The notes: a model not told the origin generated them from the sequence alone. 64,000 nucleotides of DNA from Ottowia flava (GCF_008017535.1 NZ_VRUA01000005.1:124001-188000), one strand, 5' to 3'. Positions 15,563 through 24,996 are shown, counted from the stretch's first letter. Made by a program: numbers and translations.

Positions 15563-16077
15563 GCCGCGCTCGGGAAAACCGGCCACCTGGCCGCCTGGCG
15601 CTTAACTGGGCGCAAATGGACGCCCGCGAGCGGCGTATGGTGGTGCTGGCGATGGCCGTGGTCGGCCTGGCAGTGCTGTGGTGGGTCGGCCTGGCACCGG
15701 CGCTGCGCACACTGCGCGAAGCCCCGGCCCAGCGAACGGCCTTGCAGGCCCAGGCGCAGCAGATGCAACAACTCAAGGCCGAGGCGGACGCGCTCAAGTC
15801 CGTGCCCCGGCTGGCGCAGGATGAGGCCTTGAAGGCGCTCGAGACCGCGATGAAGCAGCGCCTGGGTGATACCGGGCAGCTGAGCGTGATCGGCGATCGC
15901 GCCAACGTCGTTCTGAAGGGCGCATCTGCCGCGGCACTGGCAGACTGGCTGTCTGACGTGCGCGTCAACGCGCGGGCCACGCCGGTCGAAGCGCGTCTGA
16001 CCCGCAGCGGCGACACCGCCCCGGGCGCTCCGGTGCACTGGAGCGGCACCCTGTCACTCAGCGTGCCCAGCTCGTGA
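15559..16077 (+). CDS. gspM: Type II secretion protein GspM
   Basis: Small bitopic partner of GspL, 172 residues. The GTG start overlaps the gspL stop (GTGA), the normal coupling in this operon. Membrane segment MVVLAMAVVGLAVLWWVGL at about 30-48 follows the WAQMDARERR entry typical of the family; after it come a Gln/Ala-rich coiled stretch and a ferredoxin-like periplasmic domain. The frame runs upstream through gspL as shadow sequence. Confidence 0.92.
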   Translation: MSRARENRPPGRLALNWAQMDARERRMVVLAMAVVGLAVLWWVGLAPALRTLREAPAQRTALQAQAQQMQQLKAEADALKSVPRLAQDEALKALETAMKQRLGDTGQLSVIGDRANVVLKGASAAALADWLSDVRVNARATPVEARLTRSGDTAPGAPVHWSGTLSLSVPSS

Positions 16078-16108
16078 GGCCGCGCGCACCATTGCCGGGG
16101 AGCCCCCG

Positions 16109-16924
16109 ATGAAGATCTGGAAGCGCGGCAGCGCAGACCCTGGCGAACGTGGCTTGCGCGCGCCCTGGGCGTGGGCCGTGGCAGGCGCGCTGCTCGGACT
16201 GCTGGCCGTGGTTGTGGTCACCGCCCCGGCACGGTGGCTGGCACAGGGCGTGTACAGCGCGAGCCGCGGCATGGTCCAGTTGACCGAGCCGGCGGGAAGC
16301 CTCTGGGCCGGATCCGCGCGGCTGGTGCTCACCGGTGGTGCCGGCAGCCAGGACGTCACCGCGCTGCCTGGGCGCGTGCAGTGGCGACTGCGGCCGGACT
16401 GGACTGGCGTGCGCGCCGCGGTGACTGCCGACTGCTGTACGCCGAACACACCACTGGATCTCGCCGTCACCCCCCTTTGGGGTGGCGGGCGCGTCCGCAT
16501 TGCCGACGCGCAGTCGCAATGGCCCGCCGCGGTACTGACCGGCCTCGGCACACCCTGGAACACCGTTCAGCCGCAGGGTGAACTCGCTTTGTCGACGCGT
16601 GGGCTTCAGGTCGAGTCGGTCTCCGGTCGGCTGGCGGTAGCAGGTGCACTGGACGTTACCCTGCGCCACCTGTCCTCGCGCCTCTCGACGGTGCAGCCGC
16701 TCGGCTCGTACCGCGTACAGGTTCAGGGCGGCGATGCCGTTTCGCTGCAACTGTCGACGCTGGACGGCGCGCTGCGCCTGTCGGGCGACGGCCAGTGGGT
16801 CGGGTCGCGCCTGCGTTTCAAGGGCGAAGCCACCGCGGCCCCGGGCCTCGAGGCGCAACTCGCCAACCTGCTCAACATTCTCGGAAGACGCCAGGGCGAG
16901 CGCGCGATCATCTCGATCGGCTGA
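16109..16924 (+). CDS. gspN: Type II secretion protein GspN
   Basis: Inner-membrane accessory protein of the GspN family, 271 residues, present only in some type II systems. One membrane anchor at about 20-42 (WAWAVAGALLGLLAVVVV), then a periplasmic beta-rich domain with the family pattern LTEPAGSLWAGSARLVL. Two adjacent cysteines (DCCTP) lie near residue 111. It lies 31 bp after gspM with no overlap, and 142 bp before the gspD start, where a separate promoter is likely. Confidence 0.85.
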   Translation: MKIWKRGSADPGERGLRAPWAWAVAGALLGLLAVVVVTAPARWLAQGVYSASRGMVQLTEPAGSLWAGSARLVLTGGAGSQDVTALPGRVQWRLRPDWTGVRAAVTADCCTPNTPLDLAVTPLWGGGRVRIADAQSQWPAAVLTGLGTPWNTVQPQGELALSTRGLQVESVSGRLAVAGALDVTLRHLSSRLSTVQPLGSYRVQVQGGDAVSLQLSTLDGALRLSGDGQWVGSRLRFKGEATAAPGLEAQLANLLNILGRRQGERAIISIG

Positions 16925-16938
16925 GCACCGCAACTTGA

Positions 16939-16952
16939 TGTCAAAGCTGACA
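16939..16952. promoter_or_regulatory. Short inverted repeat TGTCA-aagc-TGACA
   Basis: A perfect 5-4-5 inverted repeat in the AT-richer gspN/gspD gap, about 60 bp upstream of the proposed gspD -35 box. Possible binding site; short enough to occur by chance. Confidence 0.25.
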
Positions 16953-17009
16953 AATCCTAGGCAAGTCGTTGTTTTTATGGAATTTTCACACAATCTGGCG
17001 CGCCGAATT

Positions 17010-17038
17010 CTGACCCTTGCAGGCCCAACTGCTACAGT
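17010..17038 (+). promoter_or_regulatory. Probable promoter of gspDE
   Basis: CTGACC, a 17-nt spacer and TACAGT each match 4 of 6 consensus positions. The predicted start near 17045 lies 22 nt before ATG 17067. It would let secretin and ATPase be made independently of gspG-N. Confidence 0.45.
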
Positions 17039-17066
17039 GGAAATCGCCTGCAGAGACGTATGCCCG

Positions 17067-19832
17067 ATGGCCCGCGCCCGTGTCAATAACCCCTTCTCGG
17101 CGGCCAGTCAACCCTGTCTGCGCTGCCTCATGCACCACGTGCTGAAGCACTGGGGCCAGACCGCGACCGCCGTCACCCTCCTGGGCGCCGCGACCATGGT
17201 CAACGCGCAGGCCGCCATCAGCGCCATCACGGGCCTGCAGAAAGACGGACGCGATGCGGTGCGCATCGAATTCAACGGCGCCACCGACGTGTCGCCCAGC
17301 AGCTTCCTGATGCAGTCACCGCCGCGCATCGCCATCGATCTGCCGGGCATCCAGACAGGGAACATGGCGAGTACCGTGCCGCTGGCGCAAGGCAACATCA
17401 AGGGCATTCGCCTGGCCGCCGCCGGTGACCGCACACGGATGGTGCTGGAACTGGCCGAGGCCGCCAACGTTCGCACTTCACGCGAAGGCAACGCCTTGCT
17501 GCTGACGCTGGAGCCGGATTCGGCCGCCTCCACCCAACCCGCCGTGGTCCTCGCGCAAGCCAAGACCGGCGATGCGCCAGCGCCCGAAGCCGCGCCCCGC
17601 AAGCGCGCCGCCGCCACGCCCGAGTCCTCCAAGGAATCGCAGCCAACAGCACGTGGCAACGTCACGCTGGATTTCGCCAACGCCGAGATCGACGCCGTGG
17701 CGCGCACCATGGCCACCATCACCGGCAGCAACGTGGTGGTGGACCCGCGCGTCAAGGGCACGATGACGCTGACCAGCACCACGCCGGTGAGCCCTGCGCA
17801 AGCGATGCGCCTTTTTTCGACCCAGTTGCGCACGCAAGGCTTTGCGCTGGTCGAATCCAACGGCATGTACGTGGTGCTGCCCGAAGCCGAAGCCAAGCTG
17901 CAAAGCAGCGCGGTGTCGGCGGGCACGCCGCGCGCCACGGGCGGCCAGATCGTCACGCAGATCTTCCGCCTGACGCACGAGAATGCCAACAATCTGGTCC
18001 CGGTGCTGCGGCCGCTGATCAGCCCGAACAACACGATCAACGTCAACGCCAGCACCAACTCGCTGGTGATCACCGACTACGCCGACAACCTGCAGCGGCT
18101 GGCGCGCATCATTTCATCGCTGGACGTGTCGAACGCCACGGGTGTCGAGGTGGTGCGTCTGCGTTACGCGGTCGCCTCGGATCTGGCTCCGCTCGTGGCG
18201 CGTCTGCTGGAATCGGGCGGCAGCGGCACGGCGATAACCCCACAGGGTGTGCCCGGTCAGCCGAACGTGCCGGTGGCCGCAGCCGCTGGCGCCAACGAAG
18301 GCTACCGCACCACGCTGGTTCCCGAGCCACGCAGCAACGCCATCATCGTGCGGGCGGCCAACCCCGCCCGGTTGGCCTTGGCCAAAACGCTGATCGAGCA
18401 ACTGGACCAGCCGCCCACCACCCGCGCTGACGGCGGCAGTGGCAACATTTTCGTGGTCTACCTGAAAAATGCCGATGCCACCAAGCTGGCGGTGACGCTG
18501 CGCGCCGCGCTGGCGGCGCTGCCCGGCCAGTCCAACGCCGGTGCGGGCGGCGCAGGTGGCGGCGCCATGGCCAGCGCGGGCGGATTGAGTGCCAACCAGG
18601 GCATGCAGTCGATCAACAACGCGCAGGGCGCGAGCGGCGGCAATAGCCTAGCTTCGGGGCCGACCATCAATGCCGCGGGCAACAACCAGCCGTCGACCGG
18701 CGGGCAGATCCAGGCCGATCCGGCCACCAACTCGCTGATCATCAGCGCGCCCGAACCGGTTTACCGCGAGCTGCGCGCCGTCATCGACAAACTGGACCAG
18801 CGCCGCGCGCAGGTCTTCGTGGAAAGCCTGATCGCTGAGGTGCGCGCCGACCGCGCCGCGGATTTCGGCATCCAGTGGCAGGCTCTCGGCCGCCACGGCA
18901 GCACCGTTGGCGTTGTCGGCACCAACTACCGCTCGCCGAGCCTCAGCGAAGGCGGCGCCGTCACGCCCAACATCTTCGATTTTGCCGCCCAGTTTCTGGG
19001 GGCCAACCGGACCGGCTGGAAGCCGACAATGGCCCCTGGCACCGGCTTCAACCTGCTGCTGGGCAGCAATGCGTTGGGCATCATGGCCAACTTCATCCAG
19101 AGCACCGGGGCGGGCAACGTGCTGTCCACGCCCACCCTGCTGACGCTGGACAACGAGGAAGCCAAGTTCATCGTCGGCCAGAACGTGCCCATGGTGACGG
19201 GCAGCTATACCAACACCGGCTCCAACACCAACTCGGTCAACCCGTTCCAGACCTACGACCGCAAGGACGTCGGCCTCACGCTGCGGGTGCGCCCTCAGAT
19301 CAGTGAAGACGGCACCATCAAGCTGGTGATCTACCAGGAAACGTCGAATGTGGTGCCTGGCACCCTGGGCAACCAGGCGGGCCCCACCACCAACAAGCGC
19401 GCCATCGAATCCAGCGTGCTGGTGAACGATGGCGGCATCGTCGCGCTGGGTGGCTTGATGGAAGACGCCTACCAGAGCACCGAGGACAAGGTACCCGTGC
19501 TGGGCGACGTGCCCGTGGTCGGCAACCTGTTCAAAACCCGCGGTCGCAGCCTCAGCAAGACCAACCTGATGGTCTTTCTGCGCCCGGTGATCGTGCGCGA
19601 CGCGCCGTCAACCGAAAGCTATTCGCTGGACCGCTACGAAATGATGCGCGCCACGCAGCAGGCCACGCAGCCGGAGGCCAGCGTCGTACTGCCCATCAAC
19701 CCCAGCAGTCTGCCGCCCGCCGTGCCCGCTCGGCCCGAGGCCTGGAGCCGGCCCGCCCCGCCGCCACCGATGATCAATCCGATCGCCGGTGAAGGCAGCG
19801 ATTACAGCGGCACCACATTCACGCGTCCCTGA
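17067..19832 (+). CDS. gspD: Secretin GspD with AMIN-like N-terminal domain
   Basis: Outer-membrane secretin of type II secretion, 921 residues from ATG 17067 (alternative ATG 17130, 900 residues). Signal segment TAVTLLGAATMVNAQA, then at about 50-150 a domain resembling the AMIN domain of PilQ (VRIEFNGATDVSP, PPRIAIDLPG, GDRTRMVLEL). The GspD N0 domain starts near 195 (GNVTLDFANAEIDAVAR), followed by N1-N3 with a Gly/Ala/Asn-rich linker and the secretin barrel (about 575-845; LDNEEAKFIVGQNVPMVTGS, VPVLGDVPVVGNLF). An AMIN-like part before N0 is unusual for GspD. No strong Shine-Dalgarno supports either start. Confidence 0.92.
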   Translation: MARARVNNPFSAASQPCLRCLMHHVLKHWGQTATAVTLLGAATMVNAQAAISAITGLQKDGRDAVRIEFNGATDVSPSSFLMQSPPRIAIDLPGIQTGNMASTVPLAQGNIKGIRLAAAGDRTRMVLELAEAANVRTSREGNALLLTLEPDSAASTQPAVVLAQAKTGDAPAPEAAPRKRAAATPESSKESQPTARGNVTLDFANAEIDAVARTMATITGSNVVVDPRVKGTMTLTSTTPVSPAQAMRLFSTQLRTQGFALVESNGMYVVLPEAEAKLQSSAVSAGTPRATGGQIVTQIFRLTHENANNLVPVLRPLISPNNTINVNASTNSLVITDYADNLQRLARIISSLDVSNATGVEVVRLRYAVASDLAPLVARLLESGGSGTAITPQGVPGQPNVPVAAAAGANEGYRTTLVPEPRSNAIIVRAANPARLALAKTLIEQLDQPPTTRADGGSGNIFVVYLKNADATKLAVTLRAALAALPGQSNAGAGGAGGGAMASAGGLSANQGMQSINNAQGASGGNSLASGPTINAAGNNQPSTGGQIQADPATNSLIISAPEPVYRELRAVIDKLDQRRAQVFVESLIAEVRADRAADFGIQWQALGRHGSTVGVVGTNYRSPSLSEGGAVTPNIFDFAAQFLGANRTGWKPTMAPGTGFNLLLGSNALGIMANFIQSTGAGNVLSTPTLLTLDNEEAKFIVGQNVPMVTGSYTNTGSNTNSVNPFQTYDRKDVGLTLRVRPQISEDGTIKLVIYQETSNVVPGTLGNQAGPTTNKRAIESSVLVNDGGIVALGGLMEDAYQSTEDKVPVLGDVPVVGNLFKTRGRSLSKTNLMVFLRPVIVRDAPSTESYSLDRYEMMRATQQATQPEASVVLPINPSSLPPAVPARPEAWSRPAPPPPMINPIAGEGSDYSGTTFTRP

Positions 19833-19841
19833 GGGCACGGC

Positions 19842-21242
19842 ATGCGCTACCCGCTGCCCTACGCGTTCGCGCGAACCTCGCGCCTGCTGCTGGAAGACGA
19901 TGGTCACGGGCTTACCCTGTGGCACGATGGCCACCCTGACGCTGGCCAGTTGAGCGAGGTCATGCGCAGCTTCGGCGCGGGCCCAGCGCCGATCGCGCTG
20001 CAGCAGGCCGACGCGCAAAGCCTGGCCCAGCGCATCAGCACCGCCTATTCGCAAAGCGAGTCCAGCGCCGCGGCGGTCGTGAGCGAAGTCGAATCCGACG
20101 CCGACCTGTCTCGCATCATGCAGGAGCTGCCGGCGGTCGAAGACCTGCTGGAATCGGCCGACGACGCGCCCATCATCCGCATGCTGAACGCGCTCTTGAC
20201 GCAGGCGGCGCGCGACGGCGCCAGCGACATCCACATCGAAGCCTACGAGCGCCATTCCAGCGTGCGCTTTCGGGTCGACGGCGCGCTGCGCGAGGTGGTG
20301 CGGCCCAACCGCGCGTTGCACGCGGCGCTGATCTCGCGCCTGAAGATCATGGCGGATCTGGACATCGCCGAAAAACGTCTGCCGCAGGACGGCCGCATCA
20401 GCCTGCGCCTGGGCACGCGGGCGATCGACGTGCGGGTGTCCACCCTGCCCAATGCGCACGGCGAACGCGCGGTGCTGCGCCTCTTGGACAAGTCCGAAAG
20501 CAAGCTGACGCTGGAAGCCGTGGGCATGCAGGGCAGCGTGCTGCAGAAATTCGAGCACCTGATCGCGCAGCCGCACGGCATCATCCTCGTGACCGGGCCC
20601 ACAGGGTCAGGCAAGACCACCACGTTGTACGCCAGCCTGGCTCGCCTGGACGCCACGCGCAACAACATCATGACGGTGGAAGACCCGATCGAATACGACC
20701 TGCCCGGCGTCGGCCAGACGCAGGTCAACAGCAAGATCGAACTCACCTTTGCGCGTGCGCTGCGCGCTATCCTGCGGCAGGACCCCGACATTGTCATGAT
20801 CGGCGAGATCCGCGACATCGAGACCGCGCAGATCGCCATCCAGGCCTCGCTGACCGGCCACCTGGTACTGGCCACGCTGCACACCAACGACGCCGCCAGC
20901 GCCGTCACGCGCCTGATCGACATGGGCGTTGAGCCCTTCCTGCTGTCCAGCTCGCTGCTCGGTGTGCTGGCGCAGCGCCTGGTGCGCAAGTACTGCGCGG
21001 TGTGCAACGGCGCGGGCTGCGACACCTGCGGCCAGACGGGCTACCAGGGCCGCACCGGCGTGTTCGAGCTGCTGATGGTCGACGACGGCATCCGCGCGCA
21101 GGTGCACGAACAGGCGCCCGAAGCCGCCATCCGCGCCGCGGGCCTGGCCGCCGGCATGCAGTTGATGCGCGACGACGCCGAACGCCTGATCGCCGAAGGC
21201 ATCACCAGCCGGGAAGAAGTGTTGCGCGTCACGCGCGATTGA
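19842..21242 (+). CDS. gspE: Type II secretion ATPase GspE
   Basis: Cytoplasmic hexameric ATPase that powers pseudopilus assembly, 466 residues. N1E-like part, then RecA-like core with Walker [11 protein letters not shown] at about 251-260, Asp box [13 protein letters not shown], Walker [13 protein letters not shown] and His box [15 protein letters not shown] four-cysteine zinc motif [12 protein letters not shown] follows near 386-397, a mark of GspE. It starts nine bases after the gspD stop. gspF, which usually follows or precedes, is missing; the next gene is soxB on the other strand, beyond a terminator. Confidence 0.96.
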   Translation: MRYPLPYAFARTSRLLLEDDGHGLTLWHDGHPDAGQLSEVMRSFGAGPAPIALQQADAQSLAQRISTAYSQSESSAAAVVSEVESDADLSRIMQELPAVEDLLESADDAPIIRMLNALLTQAARDGASDIHIEAYERHSSVRFRVDGALREVVRPNRALHAALISRLKIMADLDIAEKRLPQDGRISLRLGTRAIDVRVSTLPNAHGERAVLRLLDKSESKLTLEAVGMQGSVLQKFEHLIAQPHGIILVTGPTGSGKTTTLYASLARLDATRNNIMTVEDPIEYDLPGVGQTQVNSKIELTFARALRAILRQDPDIVMIGEIRDIETAQIAIQASLTGHLVLATLHTNDAASAVTRLIDMGVEPFLLSSSLLGVLAQRLVRKYCAVCNGAGCDTCGQTGYQGRTGVFELLMVDDGIRAQVHEQAPEAAIRAAGLAAGMQLMRDDAERLIAEGITSREEVLRVTRD

Positions 21243-21499
21243 GTGTGAGCGCCGCCTGTTGCGGCAGCTGTTTTCAAGGCTTTTGGGCCTCTAGCCTTAG
21301 CGCCAACTGCGCGGCTAGCTTCACATTCGATAGCGCAAAGGTGGCAGTTCAACCTCCAGCCGCATCACCTCGTGTTGCCCCGCCGCACCTGGCCGGCGCA
21401 CACGCCACCCGCGCCGTGCCATTGCCCCGCGTTGCGCGGCCAGTGCAGACGGCGGGTCGGTGCGACACGGCGTGCAGGTTCACTCGGCCGGGTTCAATG
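21243..21499. other. Intergenic region gspE/terminator
   Basis: Contains A repeat copy 7 at 21271-21334. The remainder (21335-21499) shows nothing I recognise. Confidence 0.4.
21271..21334 (-). repeat. Repeat A copy 7
   Basis: Minus-strand copy with GCTAGCCGCGCAGTTGGCGC, AAGGCTAGAGGCCC and AAAAGCCTTGAAA. It retains the CTAGAGGCC segment also seen at gspH and gspJ. Confidence 0.7.
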
Positions 21500-21540
21500 G
21501 AAAAAAAGCGACTCCGCCCCAAGGCGAGTCGCTTTTTTCT
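21500..21540. terminator. Bidirectional terminator between gspE and soxB
   Basis: AAAAAGCGACTC (21503-21514) pairs with GAGTCGCTTTTT (21526-21537), with runs of A before and T after, so it can stop transcripts from both the gsp operon (plus) and the sox operon (minus). Confidence 0.9.
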
Positions 21541-21603
21541 TGTTCAAGCCTTTTTGGCTCTCGGGCCTACAACCATCTGCGCAGTCAGCTCCTTATTCAG
21601 GAG
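21541..21603 (-). repeat. Repeat A copy 8
   Basis: Minus-strand copy: CTCCTGAATAAGGAGCTGAC, TGCGCAGATGGTTGTAGGCC, CCAAAAAGGCTTGAA. It begins 25 nt after the soxB stop. The CTCCTGAATAA segment is shared with copy 13. Confidence 0.75.
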
Positions 21604-21627
21604 CGAGCTGGCGCAGGCGAGACGTCG

Positions 21628-23364
21628 TCAGGCCGCGTAACCCGAGTTCGGCAGCACGCCGCTCAGCTTGGGGCTGTTCAGCTTGCGCGGCGCGACCCTG
21701 CCGCCGCGCGCCTTCAGCCACTGCTCCACCACGTCCCAGACCATGGTCGGGTTGCGGGCTTTGGCGGCGTCTTCGGCCACTGGCGCCCAGCCGGCCACCT
21801 TGTAGGTCTTGGTGGGGTCGATCAGCTTCCCCTTCAGGCGCATGTCGCTGATGCGCTTGCCCATGCCCTCGGTCGGGCTGCAGGCGTAGGTCAGGCCGCC
21901 CACGCGGACCATGTCGCCGCCTTGCTGGTAGTACGGGTCGGGGTTGAAGAGGTTGTCGGCCACGTCTTCCAGCACCGTCTTGATCATCTCGCCCTTCATC
22001 TCGGTGAGCGTGGCGTAGCTGTAGGTGGTGGCGGTCATGTCCAGCAGCCATTCGCGCGTGATGGCCTGGCCCGGCAGCAGCGAGGTGCCCCAGCGAAAGC
22101 CGGGCGAGAAGGCCAGATCGGCGCCCTGCACGTCCATCAGCGCGTCGACGATCAGCTGGTCGCCGGTGCCGTTGAAGTTGCCGCGGCGGTACAGCAGGCC
22201 TTCGGTCACGGCCAGTTGTTCGGCCAGCTTGGCTTCATACGGGCCGCGGATCTTGGTGATCAGCGCGTCCATGTCCTTGTCGGCCGGCAGCATGTTGGCG
22301 AACACGGGCAGCAGCTTGTAGCGGTAGTCGCTGACCTTGCCGTCCTTGACGTCGAAGTCGAGCACGCCCAGGAACTTGCCGTTGCTGCCAGCGTTGGTCA
22401 CCAGGGTTTGGCCGCCGCCGTTCTTGACGACGCTGGCCACCGGCATGCCGTCGTGGGTGTGGCCGCCCAGGATCGCGTCCACGCCGCGCACGCGGCTGGC
22501 CATCTTCAGGTCGACGTCCATGCCGTTGTGGCTCAGCACCACGACGACCTGCGCGCCCTTGCCACGCGCTTCGTCCACCATCTTCTGCAGGTTCTCGTCC
22601 TGGATGCCGAATTCCCAGTCGGCCACCATGTAGCGCGGGTTGGCGATCGGCGTGTAAGGAAAGGCCTGGCCGATGATGGCCACGGGCACGCCGTTCATCT
22701 GCTTGATGACGTAGGGTTTGAAGACGGGGTCGCCAAAGTCGGTGGTCTTGACGTTCTGGGCGACGAAGTCGACCTTGCCGGCAAAGTCCTTCTCGATGAT
22801 CTCCTTGACGCGCTCCATGCCCAGGGTAAATTCCCAGTGGCCGGTCATCACGTCCACGCCCAGCAGCTTGCAGGCGTCGACCATGTCCTGGCCCTTGGTC
22901 CACAGCGAGGTGCCGCTGCCCTGCCAGGTGTCGCCACCGTCCAGGAGCAGTGCACCCGGGCGGCTTTCCTTCATGCGCTTGACCAGCGTGGCCAGGTGTG
23001 CGAAGCCGCCGACCTTGCCGTAGCGCTTGGCGGCGGCCTCGAAGTCGAGGTACGTCAACGCGTGCGCTGCCGGCGTGCCAGCCTTCAGGCCCGCAGCCTT
23101 GAGGAGGTGCTCGCCCACCAGGTGGGGCAGGCGACCCTTCATTTCGCCGAGCCCCAGGTTGACGCTGGGCTCGCGGAAGTAGATGGGTTTCAACTGCGCG
23201 TGGCAGTCTGTCATGTGCAGGAAGGAGACGTTGCCGAACTTGGGCACGTCGTACAGGCCCTCGGCGGCCACTGGTGTTGCGGCGTGCGCATAGCGGCTCA
23301 GGCCCATGCCCGCGACGCTGGCGGCGCTGAGCACCTGGAGAAATTCGCGTTTGGACAGATTCAT
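21628..23364 (-). CDS. soxB: Thiosulfohydrolase SoxB
   Basis: Periplasmic dimanganese enzyme that hydrolyses the terminal sulfone from SoxY-bound sulfur as sulfate; 578 residues. Metallophosphoesterase motifs are intact: HMTDCHAQ, DGGDTWQGSG, GHWEFT, LSHNG and GGHTHDGMP. The export signal is Tat-like but with KREF in place of RREF (SKREFLQVLSAASVAGMG), a tolerated variant. Last gene of the sox operon. A terminator-like hairpin lies in the 60-bp gap behind soxX, which may lower its expression relative to soxXA. Confidence 0.96.
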   Translation of the reverse strand: MNLSKREFLQVLSAASVAGMGLSRYAHAATPVAAEGLYDVPKFGNVSFLHMTDCHAQLKPIYFREPSVNLGLGEMKGRLPHLVGEHLLKAAGLKAGTPAAHALTYLDFEAAAKRYGKVGGFAHLATLVKRMKESRPGALLLDGGDTWQGSGTSLWTKGQDMVDACKLLGVDVMTGHWEFTLGMERVKEIIEKDFAGKVDFVAQNVKTTDFGDPVFKPYVIKQMNGVPVAIIGQAFPYTPIANPRYMVADWEFGIQDENLQKMVDEARGKGAQVVVVLSHNGMDVDLKMASRVRGVDAILGGHTHDGMPVASVVKNGGGQTLVTNAGSNGKFLGVLDFDVKDGKVSDYRYKLLPVFANMLPADKDMDALITKIRGPYEAKLAEQLAVTEGLLYRRGNFNGTGDQLIVDALMDVQGADLAFSPGFRWGTSLLPGQAITREWLLDMTATTYSYATLTEMKGEMIKTVLEDVADNLFNPDPYYQQGGDMVRVGGLTYACSPTEGMGKRISDMRLKGKLIDPTKTYKVAGWAPVAEDAAKARNPTMVWDVVEQWLKARGGRVAPRKLNSPKLSGVLPNSGYAA

Positions 23365-23390
23365 ATCAGCGACTGCTTAACTAAGACAAA

Positions 23391-23415
23391 CAAAAAAACC
23401 CGGCATGGCCGGGTT
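23391..23415 (-). terminator. Intrinsic terminator between soxX and soxB
   Basis: On the minus strand AACCCGGC-cat-GCCGGGTT is followed by TTTTTT. It stands inside the operon, so it probably attenuates rather than ends transcription into soxB. Confidence 0.8.
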
Positions 23416-23424
23416 GGTGGGCCC

Positions 23425-24105
23425 TTACTGGTTGACCGGAGACCTCGGGTCGAGCAGCAGGGCGACGATGTCCGCCACCTGCTTCTCGGTCAGGATGCCC
23501 ATGTGGCCGGCGCGCGGCATGTTGGAACAAGCGTTGTAGGCCTTGCTGTTCCAGATCTTGCCCCAGGTGTACTCCACCATGGCCTTGGATTCGGGCGCAT
23601 TCGGGTCTTTCACGCCACGCAGCTTGCCGTAGTTGTAGAGGCTGGGACCGATGGTGCCGAAGGAAATTTCCTTCTTGTCGATCTGGTGGCAGTTGTAGCA
23701 ATTGCCACCGTTGGGCACCTTGTCGGAGTCGGTCCAGGTCATGCCACGGCCGCTCTGGGCCAGGGCTTCGCCGGCTTTCCAGTCGCCGATGAACTTGCCG
23801 CCCGCGGGCCACTTGATGGTCTTCATGTTGAGCGCCTCGATGCGCTTGGCGGTCTCGGCGTCGAGCGGTCTGCCCGACACGTCTGCGGCGTTGCAGGCGC
23901 GGATCGTCTCGTCGTCGGCGAAGACCTTGCTGACTTTGACGATGCCCTTGTCGTGGAAAGACTCGCCCACGATCTTCTGCGTGAGGGCGTCGAGTTCGGC
24001 CGACGACTGCGAAGACGTGCTGCCGCTGCCGATGTCTGTGGCACACCCGGCGACCGCGACGGCGGCCAGAATCGAAAGCGCGAAGACGGAAGTTGGGGAT
24101 TTCAT
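23425..24105 (-). CDS. soxX: SoxX cytochrome c subunit
   Basis: Monohaem subunit of SoxXA, the c-type cytochrome that couples thiosulfate to the SoxY cysteine; 226 residues. The N-terminus AVAVAGC looks like a lipoprotein signal (Cys 21). One haem site CYNCH, and a distal methionine in the NMPRAGHMGILTE segment. It is longer than minimal SoxX by an inserted region around residues 30-110. It starts 12 nt after the soxA stop, so the two are co-translated. Confidence 0.94.
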   Translation of the reverse strand: MKSPTSVFALSILAAVAVAGCATDIGSGSTSSQSSAELDALTQKIVGESFHDKGIVKVSKVFADDETIRACNAADVSGRPLDAETAKRIEALNMKTIKWPAGGKFIGDWKAGEALAQSGRGMTWTDSDKVPNGGNCYNCHQIDKKEISFGTIGPSLYNYGKLRGVKDPNAPESKAMVEYTWGKIWNSKAYNACSNMPRAGHMGILTEKQVADIVALLLDPRSPVNQ

Positions 24106-24117
24106 CGGGTTTCTCCT

Positions 24118-24930
24118 TCAGCGCTTGATGGTGGGAACGGCTGATTTGGCGCCCTTGGCGTTGACGCCCAGGAAAACGCCGAGCGCGACGGTGGCATCGC
24201 TCGCAAAGGTCGGCTCCGGGAAGCGCTGCTGGCGGTAGCAGTCGTTCAGGCGGTGCTGCATGGTCCACATCTGGCCGTTGGACACGCGGTAGGCCGGCCA
24301 TGCGGCAAAGCCGATGCCGTCGCCCGGGTTCTTGCGCAGGTCGGGCAGATCCTGCAGGCGGATGCGCTTGCCTTCTTCGCCGTGGCACGAGGCGCAGGCA
24401 AAGTCGTGCGCGCCACCGCGCTGGTAGAACAGGCGCTTGCCAACCTGGTACATGGTGCGCTCCTGCGCATGCGACTGCGGCAGGTTGAACTTCATGTCCT
24501 TGGACTGCGCGGCGATCCAGGTCGCCAGCGCGGTGGTGTTGGCGCGCTCACCCTTGCCCCATTGGCCATTGACGATGGCCTTCGGGTCGATGCCCTGCAG
24601 CGTGCTCATGCAGGTGACGAGGCGCGATTCCAGATCCTGCACCTTGCCCGTATCGGCAAAGAAGCGCGGCAGCTCGACAAACGCACCCTTCACCACGCCC
24701 GGGCCTTTGCCCAGGTCGCAGCGCTCAAGCGACGCGTTCTTGGGTCCACGTTTTTGCTTCCACAGGTCTTCGCCCTTGGCTTCGAACAGATCGGCGGGGT
24801 TGCCGTCCTGCAGCATCTCACGGTATTCCTCGATCGCCTGCGTCGAGGATTTTTCCTGGGCCAGCGCGCCACCGGCGAGGGCCGTCGCTGTCAACGCGAT
24901 CGCCACGCGCGCCATGAGGGAGTGGTTCAT
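24118..24930 (-). CDS. soxA: SoxA cytochrome c subunit
   Basis: Catalytic subunit of SoxXA, 270 residues. Sec signal ending GGALA|QEKSS. One haem motif CASCH in the C-terminal half and the CYRQQRFPEP segment holding the active-site cysteine ligand. The N-terminal half has two cysteines (LERCDLG and VTCMSTL) instead of a second CxxCH, so this is the single-haem type of SoxA. A strong terminator separates it from soxZ upstream. Confidence 0.95.
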   Translation of the reverse strand: MNHSLMARVAIALTATALAGGALAQEKSSTQAIEEYREMLQDGNPADLFEAKGEDLWKQKRGPKNASLERCDLGKGPGVVKGAFVELPRFFADTGKVQDLESRLVTCMSTLQGIDPKAIVNGQWGKGERANTTALATWIAAQSKDMKFNLPQSHAQERTMYQVGKRLFYQRGGAHDFACASCHGEEGKRIRLQDLPDLRKNPGDGIGFAAWPAYRVSNGQMWTMQHRLNDCYRQQRFPEPTFASDATVALGVFLGVNAKGAKSAVPTIKR

Positions 24931-24960
24931 AGGAATGTTCTCCGTTCTTTTACTTCACAC

Positions 24961-24996
24961 AAAAAAAAGCGGGCGTGAAGGGTATGCACGCCCGCT
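24961..24996 (-). terminator. Intrinsic terminator between soxZ and soxA
   Basis: On the minus strand AGCGGGCGTG pairs perfectly with CACGCCCGCT (9-nt loop), followed by seven T residues. This 10-bp stem is one of the strongest terminators of the window, yet lies between two sox genes read in the same direction. Confidence 0.9.

Noticed and set aside
19608-20576. 322-codon minus-strand open frame over gspD/gspE
   Set aside because: Antisense shadow of the GspE ATPase; no motifs of its own.
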